Shown here: piece by piece, positions 51,996 to 61,244 of the stretch
Position numbering within the stretch: position 1 is the first letter of the stretch
Layout: each line of letters opens with the position of its first letter
Assembly (NCBI GenBank): GCA_017529425.1
Contig: JAFXNQ010000049.1
Coordinates: 1 to 64,000, forward strand
DNA from: Bacteroidales bacterium
GTDB lineage: Bacteria; Bacteroidota; Bacteroidia; Bacteroidales; UBA932
Length of the DNA: 64,000 nt
Direction: 5' to 3'
Notes under the pieces: model-generated
Told to the model about the DNA's origin: nothing
The model's input: the letters and a program-made list of their open reading frames with translations, nothing else
Databases searched by the model: none
Made by a program: the position numbers and the translations under genes

Positions 51996-53282
51996 TTATT
52001 GTTTAAATGCGTCCCAATAGTCAAAGGCCCGGATGTAGCACAAATCAAAGATAAAGCATCCGTCGCAGACAGCGTCCATCGTCTTTGCGATTTCCGGCAG
52101 GATGTCGGCGCGCCCCCCGTTTTGGAACCCGGGCTGGTTGCCGATATCTGGACCGGCCACGAAGGGAACCTCGCCGCAGAGCCGCTTGGCGCCCAGTTTG
52201 GCAAAACCCTCCATGGTCTTTTCCTCCTCGCCATGGATATTGTCTGCCGGACAGTATGCTCCAAGGAGCATGAAATCCACCAGGTCGGCAAATCCTGTAG
52301 CCTGATATTCTTCGGTGGCCCAGCGGAATGTGGGCTCCTCCTTTGCCAGAGGATAACGGGGACTGGTCCAATTCACGCCGCTGCGGTAATACTCGCTGAA
52401 CCAGGCACCAACATAGACGCCGACCTTGAGGCCGGGATTAACGGTATGCATGGTTTCCACTGCATCTGCCACAAAATCGTGGATGATTCTGCAGCGGAAG
52501 GTGAGCCATTTGTTCTCCAGTTCATCCGGTTCCTTGTCCAGAAAGATATGCCCCGGCTCTTCAAATACCGGCCATCGGGAAGGCTCCCCGCCAAGGTACT
52601 CGGCGAAAGCCGCCTTTGCGGCAGCGGTATAGCCTGCATCCAGGGCATAGTCGTCGTAACGGCAGCGGTCCAGCACCACTCCGTCCAAATCCTTGTAGGA
52701 GGCCACATCGGAGAGCATCTCCAACAGGAACTTCTGCACATCCCTGTTGGCGGGGTCCAGGAACCTGCCGCCGATGGTCGTGGAGTCGTCCAGATGATTC
52801 AAAAGGCCGCCGGGGGTCAGATCCACCGCAGCCCAGTCGCGCCACTCGGGATGGTCATACAGCATCCCCCTGCAGCCCGCCTCGCAGCGGAAGCCGCCCA
52901 CCATTACATTCACTCCGGCAAGGACCTTGAGACCTGCTGCGTGGCCGGCATCTATGAATGCCTGCAGATAGTCGAAGTCGGCCTCGCGGGGCACGTACTG
53001 CAGCCCGTCGGGCCGCCAGAGCGCCTCCTCCTTAAGTTGCGGAGCAACTTTAGAGGCAAAGAGCACGTCGCCGCTGGTAGGACGAACCTCCACCACCAGG
53101 TGGGTAAAACCACCATCTGCAAGCCGCCGGCAGTCGGAGGCGATATTGTCGGTACTGTTGGCGTATTGGTTGAAGTTGGCGCCCACCTCTATCCAGACCA
53201 TCCTGATCTTTTGCTGAGGTTTGGGAGAGCACGCTGCAATAAATATCAGCAGCGAGGCCAGAATCAGATTGCGGATCTTCAT
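51996..53282 (-). CDS. GHL10-type glycoside hydrolase lipoprotein (copy 2)
   Basis: A 428-residue lipoprotein (lipobox LLIFIAACSPK). The body is a (beta/alpha)8 barrel of the glycosyl hydrolase-like 10 type (PF02638): MVWIEVGANFNQYA, THLVVEVRPTSGDVLFAS, LDGVVLDRCRYDDY (candidate catalytic or binding Asp/Arg at a strand end), and VGVYVGAWFSEYYRSGVNWTSP. It is clearly a paralogue of the gene at 55407 (VRPTSGDVLFASKVAP identical in both). Separated from the upstream BACON gene by a terminator, it may be expressed at a different level from the first half of the locus. Confidence 0.85.
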   Translation of the reverse strand: MKIRNLILASLLIFIAACSPKPQQKIRMVWIEVGANFNQYANSTDNIASDCRRLADGGFTHLVVEVRPTSGDVLFASKVAPQLKEEALWRPDGLQYVPREADFDYLQAFIDAGHAAGLKVLAGVNVMVGGFRCEAGCRGMLYDHPEWRDWAAVDLTPGGLLNHLDDSTTIGGRFLDPANRDVQKFLLEMLSDVASYKDLDGVVLDRCRYDDYALDAGYTAAAKAAFAEYLGGEPSRWPVFEEPGHIFLDKEPDELENKWLTFRCRIIHDFVADAVETMHTVNPGLKVGVYVGAWFSEYYRSGVNWTSPRYPLAKEEPTFRWATEEYQATGFADLVDFMLLGAYCPADNIHGEEEKTMEGFAKLGAKRLCGEVPFVAGPDIGNQPGFQNGGRADILPEIAKTMDAVCDGCFIFDLCYIRAFDYWDAFKQ

Positions 53283-53332
53283 AACTTACGTTTCGCAAGT
53301 TTTAATATCTATGTAATATGCACTTATTATAA

Positions 53333-53378
53333 CAAAAAACAGGGGCACCCGCCCGAATAGAGAGCGCTGCGCCCCTGC
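53333..53378 (-). terminator. Internal terminator within the utilization locus
   Basis: On the minus strand CAGGGGC pairs with GCCCCTG around a 24-nt GC-rich loop, and six T follow. It lies 18 bp after the BACON gene stop, between the two halves of the locus. Confidence 0.8.
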
Positions 53379-53396
53379 AATTATACTAAACGGGAA

Positions 53397-55382
53397 TTAA
53401 GGGATAATCACGTTGAAACGAGCCAGTGTCGGACGGCCGCTGTTGATAGCATAGAGCTCTACGTAGCCGTCGCCGGGACGCAGGAGCACATCGGAGCCAG
53501 TCTGGCCGCTGAAGTCGTTCTCCTCGGTAATAATCCACTCGGCCGGCTTGATATCCAGCAGCATCACGGGGTTGGCGGCATCGGTCACGTCAAGCACGAA
53601 AATGTCTCCACCACCCGAGTAGTTGAAGTGATAACCCTGGGTCATCGCCATGATGCGCTTGCCGTTGTAGTCGATGACAGACATGCTGTTCTGGCTCTCG
53701 TTGCCGCCGTCGCCTATGCCGACAACCACGGGTGTCCATACATAAGGTTTTACCCAGTTGGGCTCAGTTGCATCTGCAAGCAGCTGTACAGCCCTGGTTC
53801 CGTCGTAACCGCGGAAATATATACCCTCGGCTGCAGTAGTGCCCAACGCGATGCATGCGCCGTTTACGGGACTCCATACGGTACCTGTAGCGGGACCGCG
53901 GTTCTGTCCGCCGGTAGCCTGTACATAATAGTTATCGAGCGATACGGCCTTATTCTTGATTTCCCAGCCAGCCCAGTAAGCGGGCTCGCCACCCACGACT
54001 GCGGTAATCATGGCAGCCGTAGATATATCTCCGCGGACTCTCCACGAGCCGATAGTTCCTGCAAAGTCAGAAGTCTGGTCAAAGAGTTTTATGGGGTTGG
54101 AATTGACATCAGAAGCATAGTAAACAGAGTATGTAGTTCCGCTTGCCATAGCAGTGTGGTCTGCAACAATCACGTTGCCGGCATCATCGCTGCAGATGGA
54201 GGCGGGAACTACATTGCTCCATGTAATAGCCTTGTAGTATGCGCCGTTGTTGGGGCCCAGGGCGTGAACCTTCTCACCGTCGGAAACGATGAGGGCCGCA
54301 CCGCTGTAAGTCTTCACGGCCAGACGGTTGTATGCAGCGGGAATACCAAGGTCGGAGAGCTTCTTGTTCCAGACGAGTTCTGCAGCGGCACCCTCTACGG
54401 TGACGCCTTCCTGAACATAGTGACCGGTACCGCCGTAGGCGCCGTTCTTGGAGCCGTCGTGGTTGTAGCACTCAATATAGAAGTAATGCTCACGGGAGAA
54501 GTTGGAGGTATTCTCGTCGAAGGTCAGGTAGATCTCAGCTTTGTCCTTATCATAGCTCAGGTGTACCCAGCCAAGGTCGTCGGTCTGTACACTTGCTCCC
54601 ACCTCGTCGCTCCAGTAAGAGAAGTAAGGACGCCAGTCAAGGTTGGTCTCTACGGGGATAGTGATGCTGATGCCCTCGCGGGGGATGATGGTGGGATCGC
54701 CGTAAGCGCTCCACTGTATGCCTGCCCACTCGCCGGTCAGTTCAAAGTAAGGTTCAAACGGAGCCTGGGTAATCTTGATAGTTTTGGAGAGAGTACCGTC
54801 GGTGATGGTGATGTTAGCCACCCTGTTGGGAGCCTCGTCTGTAGCCTCTTCAAAGTTTTCATCCACTACAAGGGATACAGTAGTCTTGGTCATTGCCTTG
54901 GTGCCTTCTGCATGAACCCAGTCGATGGCTTCAGGGATAGACACGGTGTATTCAACGTTGGCGTTGACCTCGACATCTACGACACCGCCCTCCTGGGGAA
55001 CCTCATACTCAACCACATCCACCTCAAGGGCGTCTTTCTGTCCCTGAGTGACAGTGACTGTCTTGGTAATGGCCTCAGCCTTGATGGTGACTTTTGCAGT
55101 ACGGGAGTCGGTGTTGTCGTTTTTAAGTGCAGATGCCTTTACGGTAAAGTCTGCACCGCCCTTGATACCCTCACCGCTGGTCGGAGAAACAGTGAGCCAG
55201 TCTGCATCAGACTCTGCTGTCCAGGCAACATTGGTATTGAACTTGATGCTGACGTTGTCACCCTCTACGGGCACCGAAACAGCCTCGTTGGAGTTCAGTG
55301 TCAGGAAAGGATCTTCTTTCTTCTCGCAGGAGAGCGCAAGCAGCACAAGCGAGAGAAGTGCCAAAAGTTTAAGATGTTTCAT
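53397..55382 (-). CDS. BACON-domain surface lipoprotein (putative surface glycan-binding protein)
   Basis: The 661-residue protein has lipobox Cys19 (SLVLLALSCEKKED), then two to three tandem BACON-type domains: the first about 28-115 with NVAWTAESDADWLTVSPTSGEG and KTVTVTQGQK, the second about 120-210 with VEYTVSIPEAIDWVHAEG and KTIKITQAPFE, and a third, altered one after that. The C-terminal 300 residues form a beta-propeller-like region (LIVSDGEKVHALGPNNG, VIVADHTAMASG, MSVIDYNGKRIMAMTQ) resembling the end of the DUF5018-like protein in the same locus. BACON domains bind glycans or act as spacers at the cell surface. Confidence 0.85.
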   Translation of the reverse strand: MKHLKLLALLSLVLLALSCEKKEDPFLTLNSNEAVSVPVEGDNVSIKFNTNVAWTAESDADWLTVSPTSGEGIKGGADFTVKASALKNDNTDSRTAKVTIKAEAITKTVTVTQGQKDALEVDVVEYEVPQEGGVVDVEVNANVEYTVSIPEAIDWVHAEGTKAMTKTTVSLVVDENFEEATDEAPNRVANITITDGTLSKTIKITQAPFEPYFELTGEWAGIQWSAYGDPTIIPREGISITIPVETNLDWRPYFSYWSDEVGASVQTDDLGWVHLSYDKDKAEIYLTFDENTSNFSREHYFYIECYNHDGSKNGAYGGTGHYVQEGVTVEGAAAELVWNKKLSDLGIPAAYNRLAVKTYSGAALIVSDGEKVHALGPNNGAYYKAITWSNVVPASICSDDAGNVIVADHTAMASGTTYSVYYASDVNSNPIKLFDQTSDFAGTIGSWRVRGDISTAAMITAVVGGEPAYWAGWEIKNKAVSLDNYYVQATGGQNRGPATGTVWSPVNGACIALGTTAAEGIYFRGYDGTRAVQLLADATEPNWVKPYVWTPVVVGIGDGGNESQNSMSVIDYNGKRIMAMTQGYHFNYSGGGDIFVLDVTDAANPVMLLDIKPAEWIITEENDFSGQTGSDVLLRPGDGYVELYAINSGRPTLARFNVIIP

Positions 55383-55406
55383 AACTGATAGATTAATTGG
55401 TTTATG

Positions 55407-56798
55407 TTAAAGTGTTTTCAAGTATTCGTCTATAGCTGTTTCAAAGGCGTCCCAATAGTTGTACATCCTGATGTGGCATAAATCGAAAATGAAAAGGCCG
55501 CCGCCGGAGGACATCATTGTCTTAACGATATCGGGCATAAGGGCCTCCTGATGGCCGTTGGTGAAGCCGGAGCCATTACCGATGTCGGGGCCGACGGCAA
55601 AGGGGACATCGCCGCACAGGCGCTTCGCCCCAAGGGTTGCGAAACCCTCCATGGTCCACTCTCCTGTGCCGTGGACGCTGGCCGCCCCGGCATACGCACC
55701 AAGCAGGATAAAGTCCAGCAGATCGGCAAAACCTGTTTTCTGATAGGCTGAATTGGCCCACTTATATGAGGATTCGTTCTTGGAAAGGGCATAATTGGGG
55801 CTGGTCCAGTTCACGCCGCTGCGGTAATATTCACTGAACCATGCTCCAACGTAGATGCCAAAGCGGACATCCTTTGAAGTCTTATGTATCTTGTCGGCAG
55901 CCTTGGCCACAAAATCATGGATGGTCTTGCAGCGGAAGGTCAGCCAGTGACGCTGAAGGGCATTGGGACTGTCCAGGAAAACCTGCCCCTGAGGTATCAT
56001 GGGCCATGAAGATGGCTCTGTGCCGAGATATTTGGCAAAGGCCTCCTTTGCAGCATCGGTGTAGCCCGCGTCCAGACAATTGTCGTCATAGCGGCAGCGG
56101 TCCAGCACTATGCCGTCCAGGCCCTCGTAAGAGGCCAGCTCTTCCAGCAGGGTCAGCAGGAATTCCTGTACTTCGGCATTTGCCGGATCCAGAAACCGGG
56201 GGCCGGTGTCGGGGTCGTCCATAGCGTTTGTAAGGCCGCCCTCAAGGTTGTCCACGGAGCACCATGAGCGCAGCGACGGCTTGTCATAAACCATCCCTAT
56301 TTCGCCCAAAGAGGTGCGGTAGCCGCCCACCATGGTATTGATTGCAGCATTGACCCGCAGGCCAGCCTTGTGACCGGCGGCGATGAATGTCGCCAGATAG
56401 TCAAAGGTTGCGGTACGCTCTACCCAGCGGTAGCGCCCGTTTACCCAGGCCGCCACTTTTTTGCACGGCGGAGCCACCTTGGAGGCGAACAACACATCCC
56501 CGCTGGTAGGACGGACATCCACGATGATGTCGGTAAAGCCCATCTTGGCTATGCGTTCGCAATCCTCGGCTATATAGTCGGGATCGTTTGCATAGTACTG
56601 GAAGTTGGCTCCGGCGTCAATCCAGACATAGCGCGGCCCGCCCTTAAAATCGGGATTGAACGGCTCCGGGCCGTCACCGGGATCAACCTCTCCGCCCTTG
56701 TTCCACTCGTCACGCCACTTGAAAGAGTCATCCTCTTTCTGGCAGGCAGCAAGGACAGAAAAAAGGCTCAGAAGAAGTATCGTCAGATATCTTTTCAT
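55407..56798 (-). CDS. GHL10-type glycoside hydrolase lipoprotein (copy 1)
   Basis: A 463-residue lipoprotein (lipobox SVLAACQKED) with a 35-residue Asp/Gly/Pro-rich linker before the barrel. Barrel landmarks are YVWIDAGANFQYYAN, TDIIVDVRPTSGDVLFAS, LDGIVLDRCRYDDN, FGIYVGAWFSEYYRSGVNWTSP and FADLLDFILLGAYAG, all shared with the paralogue at 51996. GHL10 (PF02638) proteins are mostly uncharacterised TIM-barrel glycosidases. It starts 1 bp after the phosphodiester glycosidase gene, suggesting joint action. Confidence 0.85.
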   Translation of the reverse strand: MKRYLTILLLSLFSVLAACQKEDDSFKWRDEWNKGGEVDPGDGPEPFNPDFKGGPRYVWIDAGANFQYYANDPDYIAEDCERIAKMGFTDIIVDVRPTSGDVLFASKVAPPCKKVAAWVNGRYRWVERTATFDYLATFIAAGHKAGLRVNAAINTMVGGYRTSLGEIGMVYDKPSLRSWCSVDNLEGGLTNAMDDPDTGPRFLDPANAEVQEFLLTLLEELASYEGLDGIVLDRCRYDDNCLDAGYTDAAKEAFAKYLGTEPSSWPMIPQGQVFLDSPNALQRHWLTFRCKTIHDFVAKAADKIHKTSKDVRFGIYVGAWFSEYYRSGVNWTSPNYALSKNESSYKWANSAYQKTGFADLLDFILLGAYAGAASVHGTGEWTMEGFATLGAKRLCGDVPFAVGPDIGNGSGFTNGHQEALMPDIVKTMMSSGGGLFIFDLCHIRMYNYWDAFETAIDEYLKTL

Positions 56799-56799
56799 C

Positions 56800-57843
56800 C
56801 TATTTTGCTTTGAGTAAGACTACCGATGCGACTGCACGTTGTGCTCCGTCGGAGGGCTTTATGGTCTCCTGATTATTTATAATCATGCAACTGGAGCCGC
56901 CGCCGTCAAGATTGAGGGCCTCGGTGCAGCCTGTCTCAGCCAAGATTTTTGCCACTTCTTCTGTGGTAAAACCTGGCACACCCTCTGTCATGTTGCGGCC
57001 CTCACACACAAACAGTATCAGACGATTGTCCGGTGTGACCCCGATTGCCGTACGGGGGTGACGGCCATCGCACATTATCCCTCCCGATCCGTCAAACATC
57101 TCTTCTGAATACGTGTTGCGCAACTCACCTCCCTTAAGCAGTACCGGCCCTCCTCCGATTGCGGTCTGTGCTGCAAATGCGGCTGCCTTTGAAGGGAAGT
57201 TGGCATTCGGTACCGAAAGAGGTTCATTTTCCCATGAATTGGCTGCGGGAGTATCGTAAAGATAGTGACTGTTGACATTGGCGTAATAGGTCCATCCGGC
57301 AGCCGGCATACCGTCGGCCTGCCAGAACACTCCCCGCGTAGGGTAATACATCGTGACCCAGTCCTGGGATACATAATTGATGTTGACCCCATAGGTACGG
57401 CTACCGCTCACCGCCACGCTGGCGCTGTAGCGCTTGCCGCCCTCGGCATAGAAGAATCCTCCGTTGACCATAACCGGGGCGGGAGATTCCGAGTAGAATT
57501 GAGAAGGAGTCCTTAATTCATCCCGGGTGCCCTGCAATTTAGGGTCGTCTATGCTGCGGACATCCCATTGTATCATAGACAAATCGGCCACTGCAATATA
57601 AGCCACAGCACTCACGCCCTGTAACATCTCCGGACTGCGATATATGGAGAGTCCTTCAGGAAGCCCGGCATATTCATCCGTAATATTTTTCCAGCCCTTA
57701 TCTGCAATAGTGGGATTGGGCTCTACGAATACATCTTCGGGCGCTTCCTTGTCGCTCCATCGCCACTCGGGATAATCTGTGCCGGCAGTCCCGTTGCACG
57801 CGGCCGCAAGACACATGGAGGCCATGATAAAAAACCGTTTCAT
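56800..57843 (-). CDS. NAGPA-type phosphodiester glycosidase lipoprotein
   Basis: The 347-residue protein has lipobox Cys16 or so (MASMCLAAACNGT) and a phosphodiester glycosidase domain (PF09992) like human 'uncovering enzyme', which removes GlcNAc from GlcNAc-phospho-mannose. Landmarks: PVMVNGGFFYAEGGK, AIGGGPVLLKGGEL, HPRTAIGVTPDNRLILFVCEGR and the signature TEALNLDGGGSSCMIIN. This points to a substrate containing sugar-1-phosphodiesters. Its ATG overlaps the upstream stop codon (ATGA), and GHL10 copy 1 follows after 1 bp. Confidence 0.9.
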   Translation of the reverse strand: MKRFFIMASMCLAAACNGTAGTDYPEWRWSDKEAPEDVFVEPNPTIADKGWKNITDEYAGLPEGLSIYRSPEMLQGVSAVAYIAVADLSMIQWDVRSIDDPKLQGTRDELRTPSQFYSESPAPVMVNGGFFYAEGGKRYSASVAVSGSRTYGVNINYVSQDWVTMYYPTRGVFWQADGMPAAGWTYYANVNSHYLYDTPAANSWENEPLSVPNANFPSKAAAFAAQTAIGGGPVLLKGGELRNTYSEEMFDGSGGIMCDGRHPRTAIGVTPDNRLILFVCEGRNMTEGVPGFTTEEVAKILAETGCTEALNLDGGGSSCMIINNQETIKPSDGAQRAVASVVLLKAK

Positions 57844-59582
57844 CGCTTGATGCAATCCATACTATAGCCGCCTATCATTTGGCTATAATGATCATAATAA
57901 TAAATATAAAGCATATATCCGTCGGCAGAAGGTGCCAGTATCACATCGCCGCAGGCTCCGTTACCGTCGGCAGCGCTGCTCTGGTATTCCTGATCGAACA
58001 TGAACGGTACTGAGAATACCAGCTGGGGGCTGTTATAGACGTTTCCGCTGATGCTGCCGCCGGTGATGTCATAGACATAGAGCTGGGGGCCGGGCCACCA
58101 CTGAGGGAAGTGGGTCGAAACGAACAATGCGAGGTAGCGGGCACTGTTGAACTGCTTGGTATCCAAGTTATTCGGATCCACGTTGCCGTTCACGAAGGCT
58201 CCGCCGCCGGGGGCGTCTTCTACAGAGCCGTCTCCTTCGCCTATGGATGCGCTGCCTACAGAGAGGTCAGATTTGAACCAGTAGAGTATATTCTCTGAAT
58301 ACGCTGCGCTGTACCAGCCCATATCCATCTGGGGCGTGCCCGCAACCACGCAGGTAGAGCGTGGTGTGCCGGCTCCCCAATGGAAGCCGTTGGCGGCGAA
58401 CAGGTCTATGATTTCGTTAGAGACAACCTCTCCGCCCACAATGTGGATGGCACGGAAGAAGCCGCTGGTGGTGACGCCGGATATGCCGGGATAAGTCACG
58501 GTGATGACCGCCTCGTCCTTGATGTTGCCTATTACTTTCATCTCCTGCCCTATAGGGAGGCCCATGTCGTTCACGAACGACAGCAGCAGTTCGGGGGCCG
58601 CAGTCACGGACGGGGTCCACCAGATGTTGAAGGTTTCGTCCTTCTGTGCCAGGTTACAGATAAGCAGGTGGTCCTGCTCGTCAGAGGCTATTGAGCCTGT
58701 GGGGGAGGCGCTGCCGATGTTTATGGTACCGCCTGCCGTGGCGACAATCTTGTTGAAATAGCGGGGAGCGCTGCCGTCGCCCATGTTGACTATGAGCCAG
58801 CTGTCCAGCACGCCCATCGATACATTGGCGGGCTCCTTATAGCCGGGCAGGCCGAGACCTGTGGCAGGATCCATATTGAAGAGCTTCTCCACGCTGGTCG
58901 CGTTTACGCCATAGTCTATCTTCTCGGGCACATTCTTCACCACGAAATAATCCATCTTGGTGACCCCGTCGTCGGCTGTGACAGTAAAGGTAAACCCTTC
59001 GTTATAGTTGTGTGGCTCGGACGGGTCGGGCGATATGGTGGCATGTGCCGACACGGAAGCGGTCGCCTTAGCCACGGAAAGGTCGTTTGCCGTGATGAGG
59101 GAGACTGTTCCCTTGGCCTTGTCTATGATACCGTTCACCATAGGGTGCTGCAGCGTAAAGCTGATCATCTCGCACTTGGAAGATTTGACCCTTTCGCCGG
59201 TTATGACGATATCCCTTTTCGCTCCGGTGGCATCGGTGTATTTAAAATGATTTTCTTCAGTGAGGTCCAGTATTGTCAGCGGCGGCTCTATTATGCAGTT
59301 GGGCTGCAAGGTCGCCCTGACGCGCACCTTGGTCATATATGGTGTAGTGATGTCGTCGGATGCTTCGGGGAAATACCACGGGATGGGAATTACATAGCGG
59401 TCCATCTCGGGGTCTGAAATCTCCAGACGACCCATCTCCTGGTCCACATAAGGGCCAAAGGTGAAATACGCCGCCAAAGAGGTGATTCCCTGCCTTTCTG
59501 CAGTGGGGAGCACATATTCCGGTTTATGACAACCCGTCAGAAGCAGAGCGGCGGATACCAGTGTATATAATAATCTTTTCAT
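57840..59582 (-). CDS. DUF5018-like surface lipoprotein (SusE/F position)
   Basis: A 580-residue lipoprotein (lipobox LLLTGCHKPE). The N-terminal half has two Ig-like modules, ERQGITSLAAYFTFGP...VRVRATLQPNCIIEPP and the FTFTVTADDGVTKMDYFVVKNVPE end, as in DUF5018 proteins; the C-terminal half is propeller-like with ARYLALFVSTHFPQWW and APSADGYMLYIYYYDH. Directly after susD, this is where utilization loci carry surface glycan-binding proteins, the likely role. An SD-like GGAGG in the susD end precedes the ATG at 59582; a start four codons upstream would overlap susD. Confidence 0.75.
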   Translation of the reverse strand: MKRLLYTLVSAALLLTGCHKPEYVLPTAERQGITSLAAYFTFGPYVDQEMGRLEISDPEMDRYVIPIPWYFPEASDDITTPYMTKVRVRATLQPNCIIEPPLTILDLTEENHFKYTDATGAKRDIVITGERVKSSKCEMISFTLQHPMVNGIIDKAKGTVSLITANDLSVAKATASVSAHATISPDPSEPHNYNEGFTFTVTADDGVTKMDYFVVKNVPEKIDYGVNATSVEKLFNMDPATGLGLPGYKEPANVSMGVLDSWLIVNMGDGSAPRYFNKIVATAGGTINIGSASPTGSIASDEQDHLLICNLAQKDETFNIWWTPSVTAAPELLLSFVNDMGLPIGQEMKVIGNIKDEAVITVTYPGISGVTTSGFFRAIHIVGGEVVSNEIIDLFAANGFHWGAGTPRSTCVVAGTPQMDMGWYSAAYSENILYWFKSDLSVGSASIGEGDGSVEDAPGGGAFVNGNVDPNNLDTKQFNSARYLALFVSTHFPQWWPGPQLYVYDITGGSISGNVYNSPQLVFSVPFMFDQEYQSSAADGNGACGDVILAPSADGYMLYIYYYDHYSQMIGGYSMDCIKR

Positions 59583-59584
59583 AA

Positions 59585-61231
59585 TTACCTCCATTCAGGA
59601 TATTGTTCTACAAGGGCGTTTGAACTCAGTTCGCTCTCCGGCATGGGGAAGCGATACATCTTTGCGGGGAAGTTGCGGTCCTGATCGTCCACTGAAACAT
59701 AGGTGTAGAGATACTGGCCGTCAACTGCGGTGGGTTCTATCTTGAGGCCGTGGACCTGATAACCGTTGAGCCCGACGGGATATGCCTCCGCGGCCTCCTT
59801 CCAGCGGCGCAAGTCCCAGTACCAGAGGCCTTCGTATGCAAGCTCTATGCGCCGCTCCTGGCGGATTGCCTGCCAGAGTGCATCTCCGCTCTTATCGGAA
59901 TAGGGCAAGCCGACTCTGGAACGGATAGCCTTGACAGCCGCATTGGCGCCGGCGGGGTCATTGCTGCGGTAGCAAGCCTCGGCCTTGTTGAGCAGAGCCT
60001 CACCATAGCGAAGCACTACAAAGTGCTGGATGCTCTGGGTACGCTCCGCCAAGTCGTGGTTTTCGTCCACAAACTTACGCAGGTAATAACCGGTGGTGGT
60101 GCGGCCCTGCGGCTGGGGTTCCTTGTTCCACTGGCACCAGCCGTCCACACCGCCCACAAAAGGCTCTATCTTGCGCTCCTTCCAGTTTGCTCCGTTATAG
60201 AGAATGGTAGCCTGGAACCGGGGCTCCAGCTGCTTGTAGGGTGGTTCGGCAGTGGTGGAAGTGTGCCATGGGCTCCAGTCGGGAAATCCGCCCGTAGAGA
60301 GTTCATAGCTCTCAACCATCTCCTGCGTGGGAGTGCCGTAGCCGCCACCCTGCTGGTCCACCAGATTGTAGTCGCCGCCGGGAGTATAGTAGTAATCGAA
60401 ACTATGATATACAGCATCACTGTAAGAGAAGTTATACTGCAGTATCGACTCCTGGTTGCCGGACACGGTAAATACGCTTGCATAGTCGTCTGCCAAACCG
60501 TAGCCGAGTCCTTCCAGTGTCTCTACCGCAGCTATCACCTCGTTCCAGCGCTCTGCGTAGAGCATGCTGCGGGCAATGAGGGCATTGGCAGCGCCATTGT
60601 CAAGACGGCCCCGGGCGGCAGCCTTTGCAGGGAGATTGTCTGCGGAAAACTGCAGGTCGGCCAGCACAAAATCCCATCCGGCTTCTTCGCTGGAGAGAGC
60701 CTTGTCGATTTCGATTTTAGTGAGGTCTTCGTCGTATATGATCACCTCTTTGTATCGCTTCATCAGCTCGAAATAGAGCCATCCGCGCATCAGCCTGAGT
60801 TCCGCCATAAGGCGGGTCTGATCCGCTGCCGGCAGGCCGCTTCCAAGGGATTTCAGATTGCTGATAGCCTCGTTGGTGCGGCGGACTGCACCATAGAGCG
60901 TACCCCAGCAGCCCAGATAGACCGACACGAAGTTGCTGGTGAGATCGGCTCCGCCATAAGCCACCCGACTGGGAATATATGCATATGCAAAGTTATTGTA
61001 GGAGCCATATTTCATCTGGTCGGTGAAAGCTTCCGTCATGCCTACCTGGCTGGGCCAGTTGGCAAAGATGTCGTATGTATAAGAGTACACGCTGTTGACG
61101 GCATACTCTGCGCTCTCTGTGGTAGCCCACATCACCTTGTCTGATATGCTGTCACGCGGAGTCATATCCAGAAAACCGTTGCATGCTGCCAGTACGCAGC
61201 TAAGAGAAAGGGTAATGATTATCTTTTTCAT
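59585..61231 (-). CDS. susD: SusD/RagB family nutrient-binding lipoprotein
   Basis: The 548-residue protein has lipobox Cys17 (LSLSCVLAACNGFLDMTPRDSISD), the usual 'C..FLD..P' start of SusD. TPR-like helices follow (RLMAELRLMRGWLYFELMKRYKEV), and the end holds IRQERRIELAYEGLWYWDLRRWKEA and the FPMPESEL motif. It forms the lid of the SusC barrel and captures the glycan at the outer membrane. It starts 13 bp after susC. Confidence 0.97.
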   Translation of the reverse strand: MKKIIITLSLSCVLAACNGFLDMTPRDSISDKVMWATTESAEYAVNSVYSYTYDIFANWPSQVGMTEAFTDQMKYGSYNNFAYAYIPSRVAYGGADLTSNFVSVYLGCWGTLYGAVRRTNEAISNLKSLGSGLPAADQTRLMAELRLMRGWLYFELMKRYKEVIIYDEDLTKIEIDKALSSEEAGWDFVLADLQFSADNLPAKAAARGRLDNGAANALIARSMLYAERWNEVIAAVETLEGLGYGLADDYASVFTVSGNQESILQYNFSYSDAVYHSFDYYYTPGGDYNLVDQQGGGYGTPTQEMVESYELSTGGFPDWSPWHTSTTAEPPYKQLEPRFQATILYNGANWKERKIEPFVGGVDGWCQWNKEPQPQGRTTTGYYLRKFVDENHDLAERTQSIQHFVVLRYGEALLNKAEACYRSNDPAGANAAVKAIRSRVGLPYSDKSGDALWQAIRQERRIELAYEGLWYWDLRRWKEAAEAYPVGLNGYQVHGLKIEPTAVDGQYLYTYVSVDDQDRNFPAKMYRFPMPESELSSNALVEQYPEWR

Positions 61232-61244
61232 AAGGCATCCTGGT

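Noticed and set aside
53628-55388. Open frame of 586 codons on the plus strand opposite the BACON gene
   Set aside because: It is a mirror of the real gene's codon bias; it has no family motifs, no promoter, and spans the opposite strand of a clear lipoprotein gene.
59750-61144. Open frame of 464 codons opposite susD
   Set aside because: Antisense shadow with biased composition; SusD on the minus strand is unambiguous.
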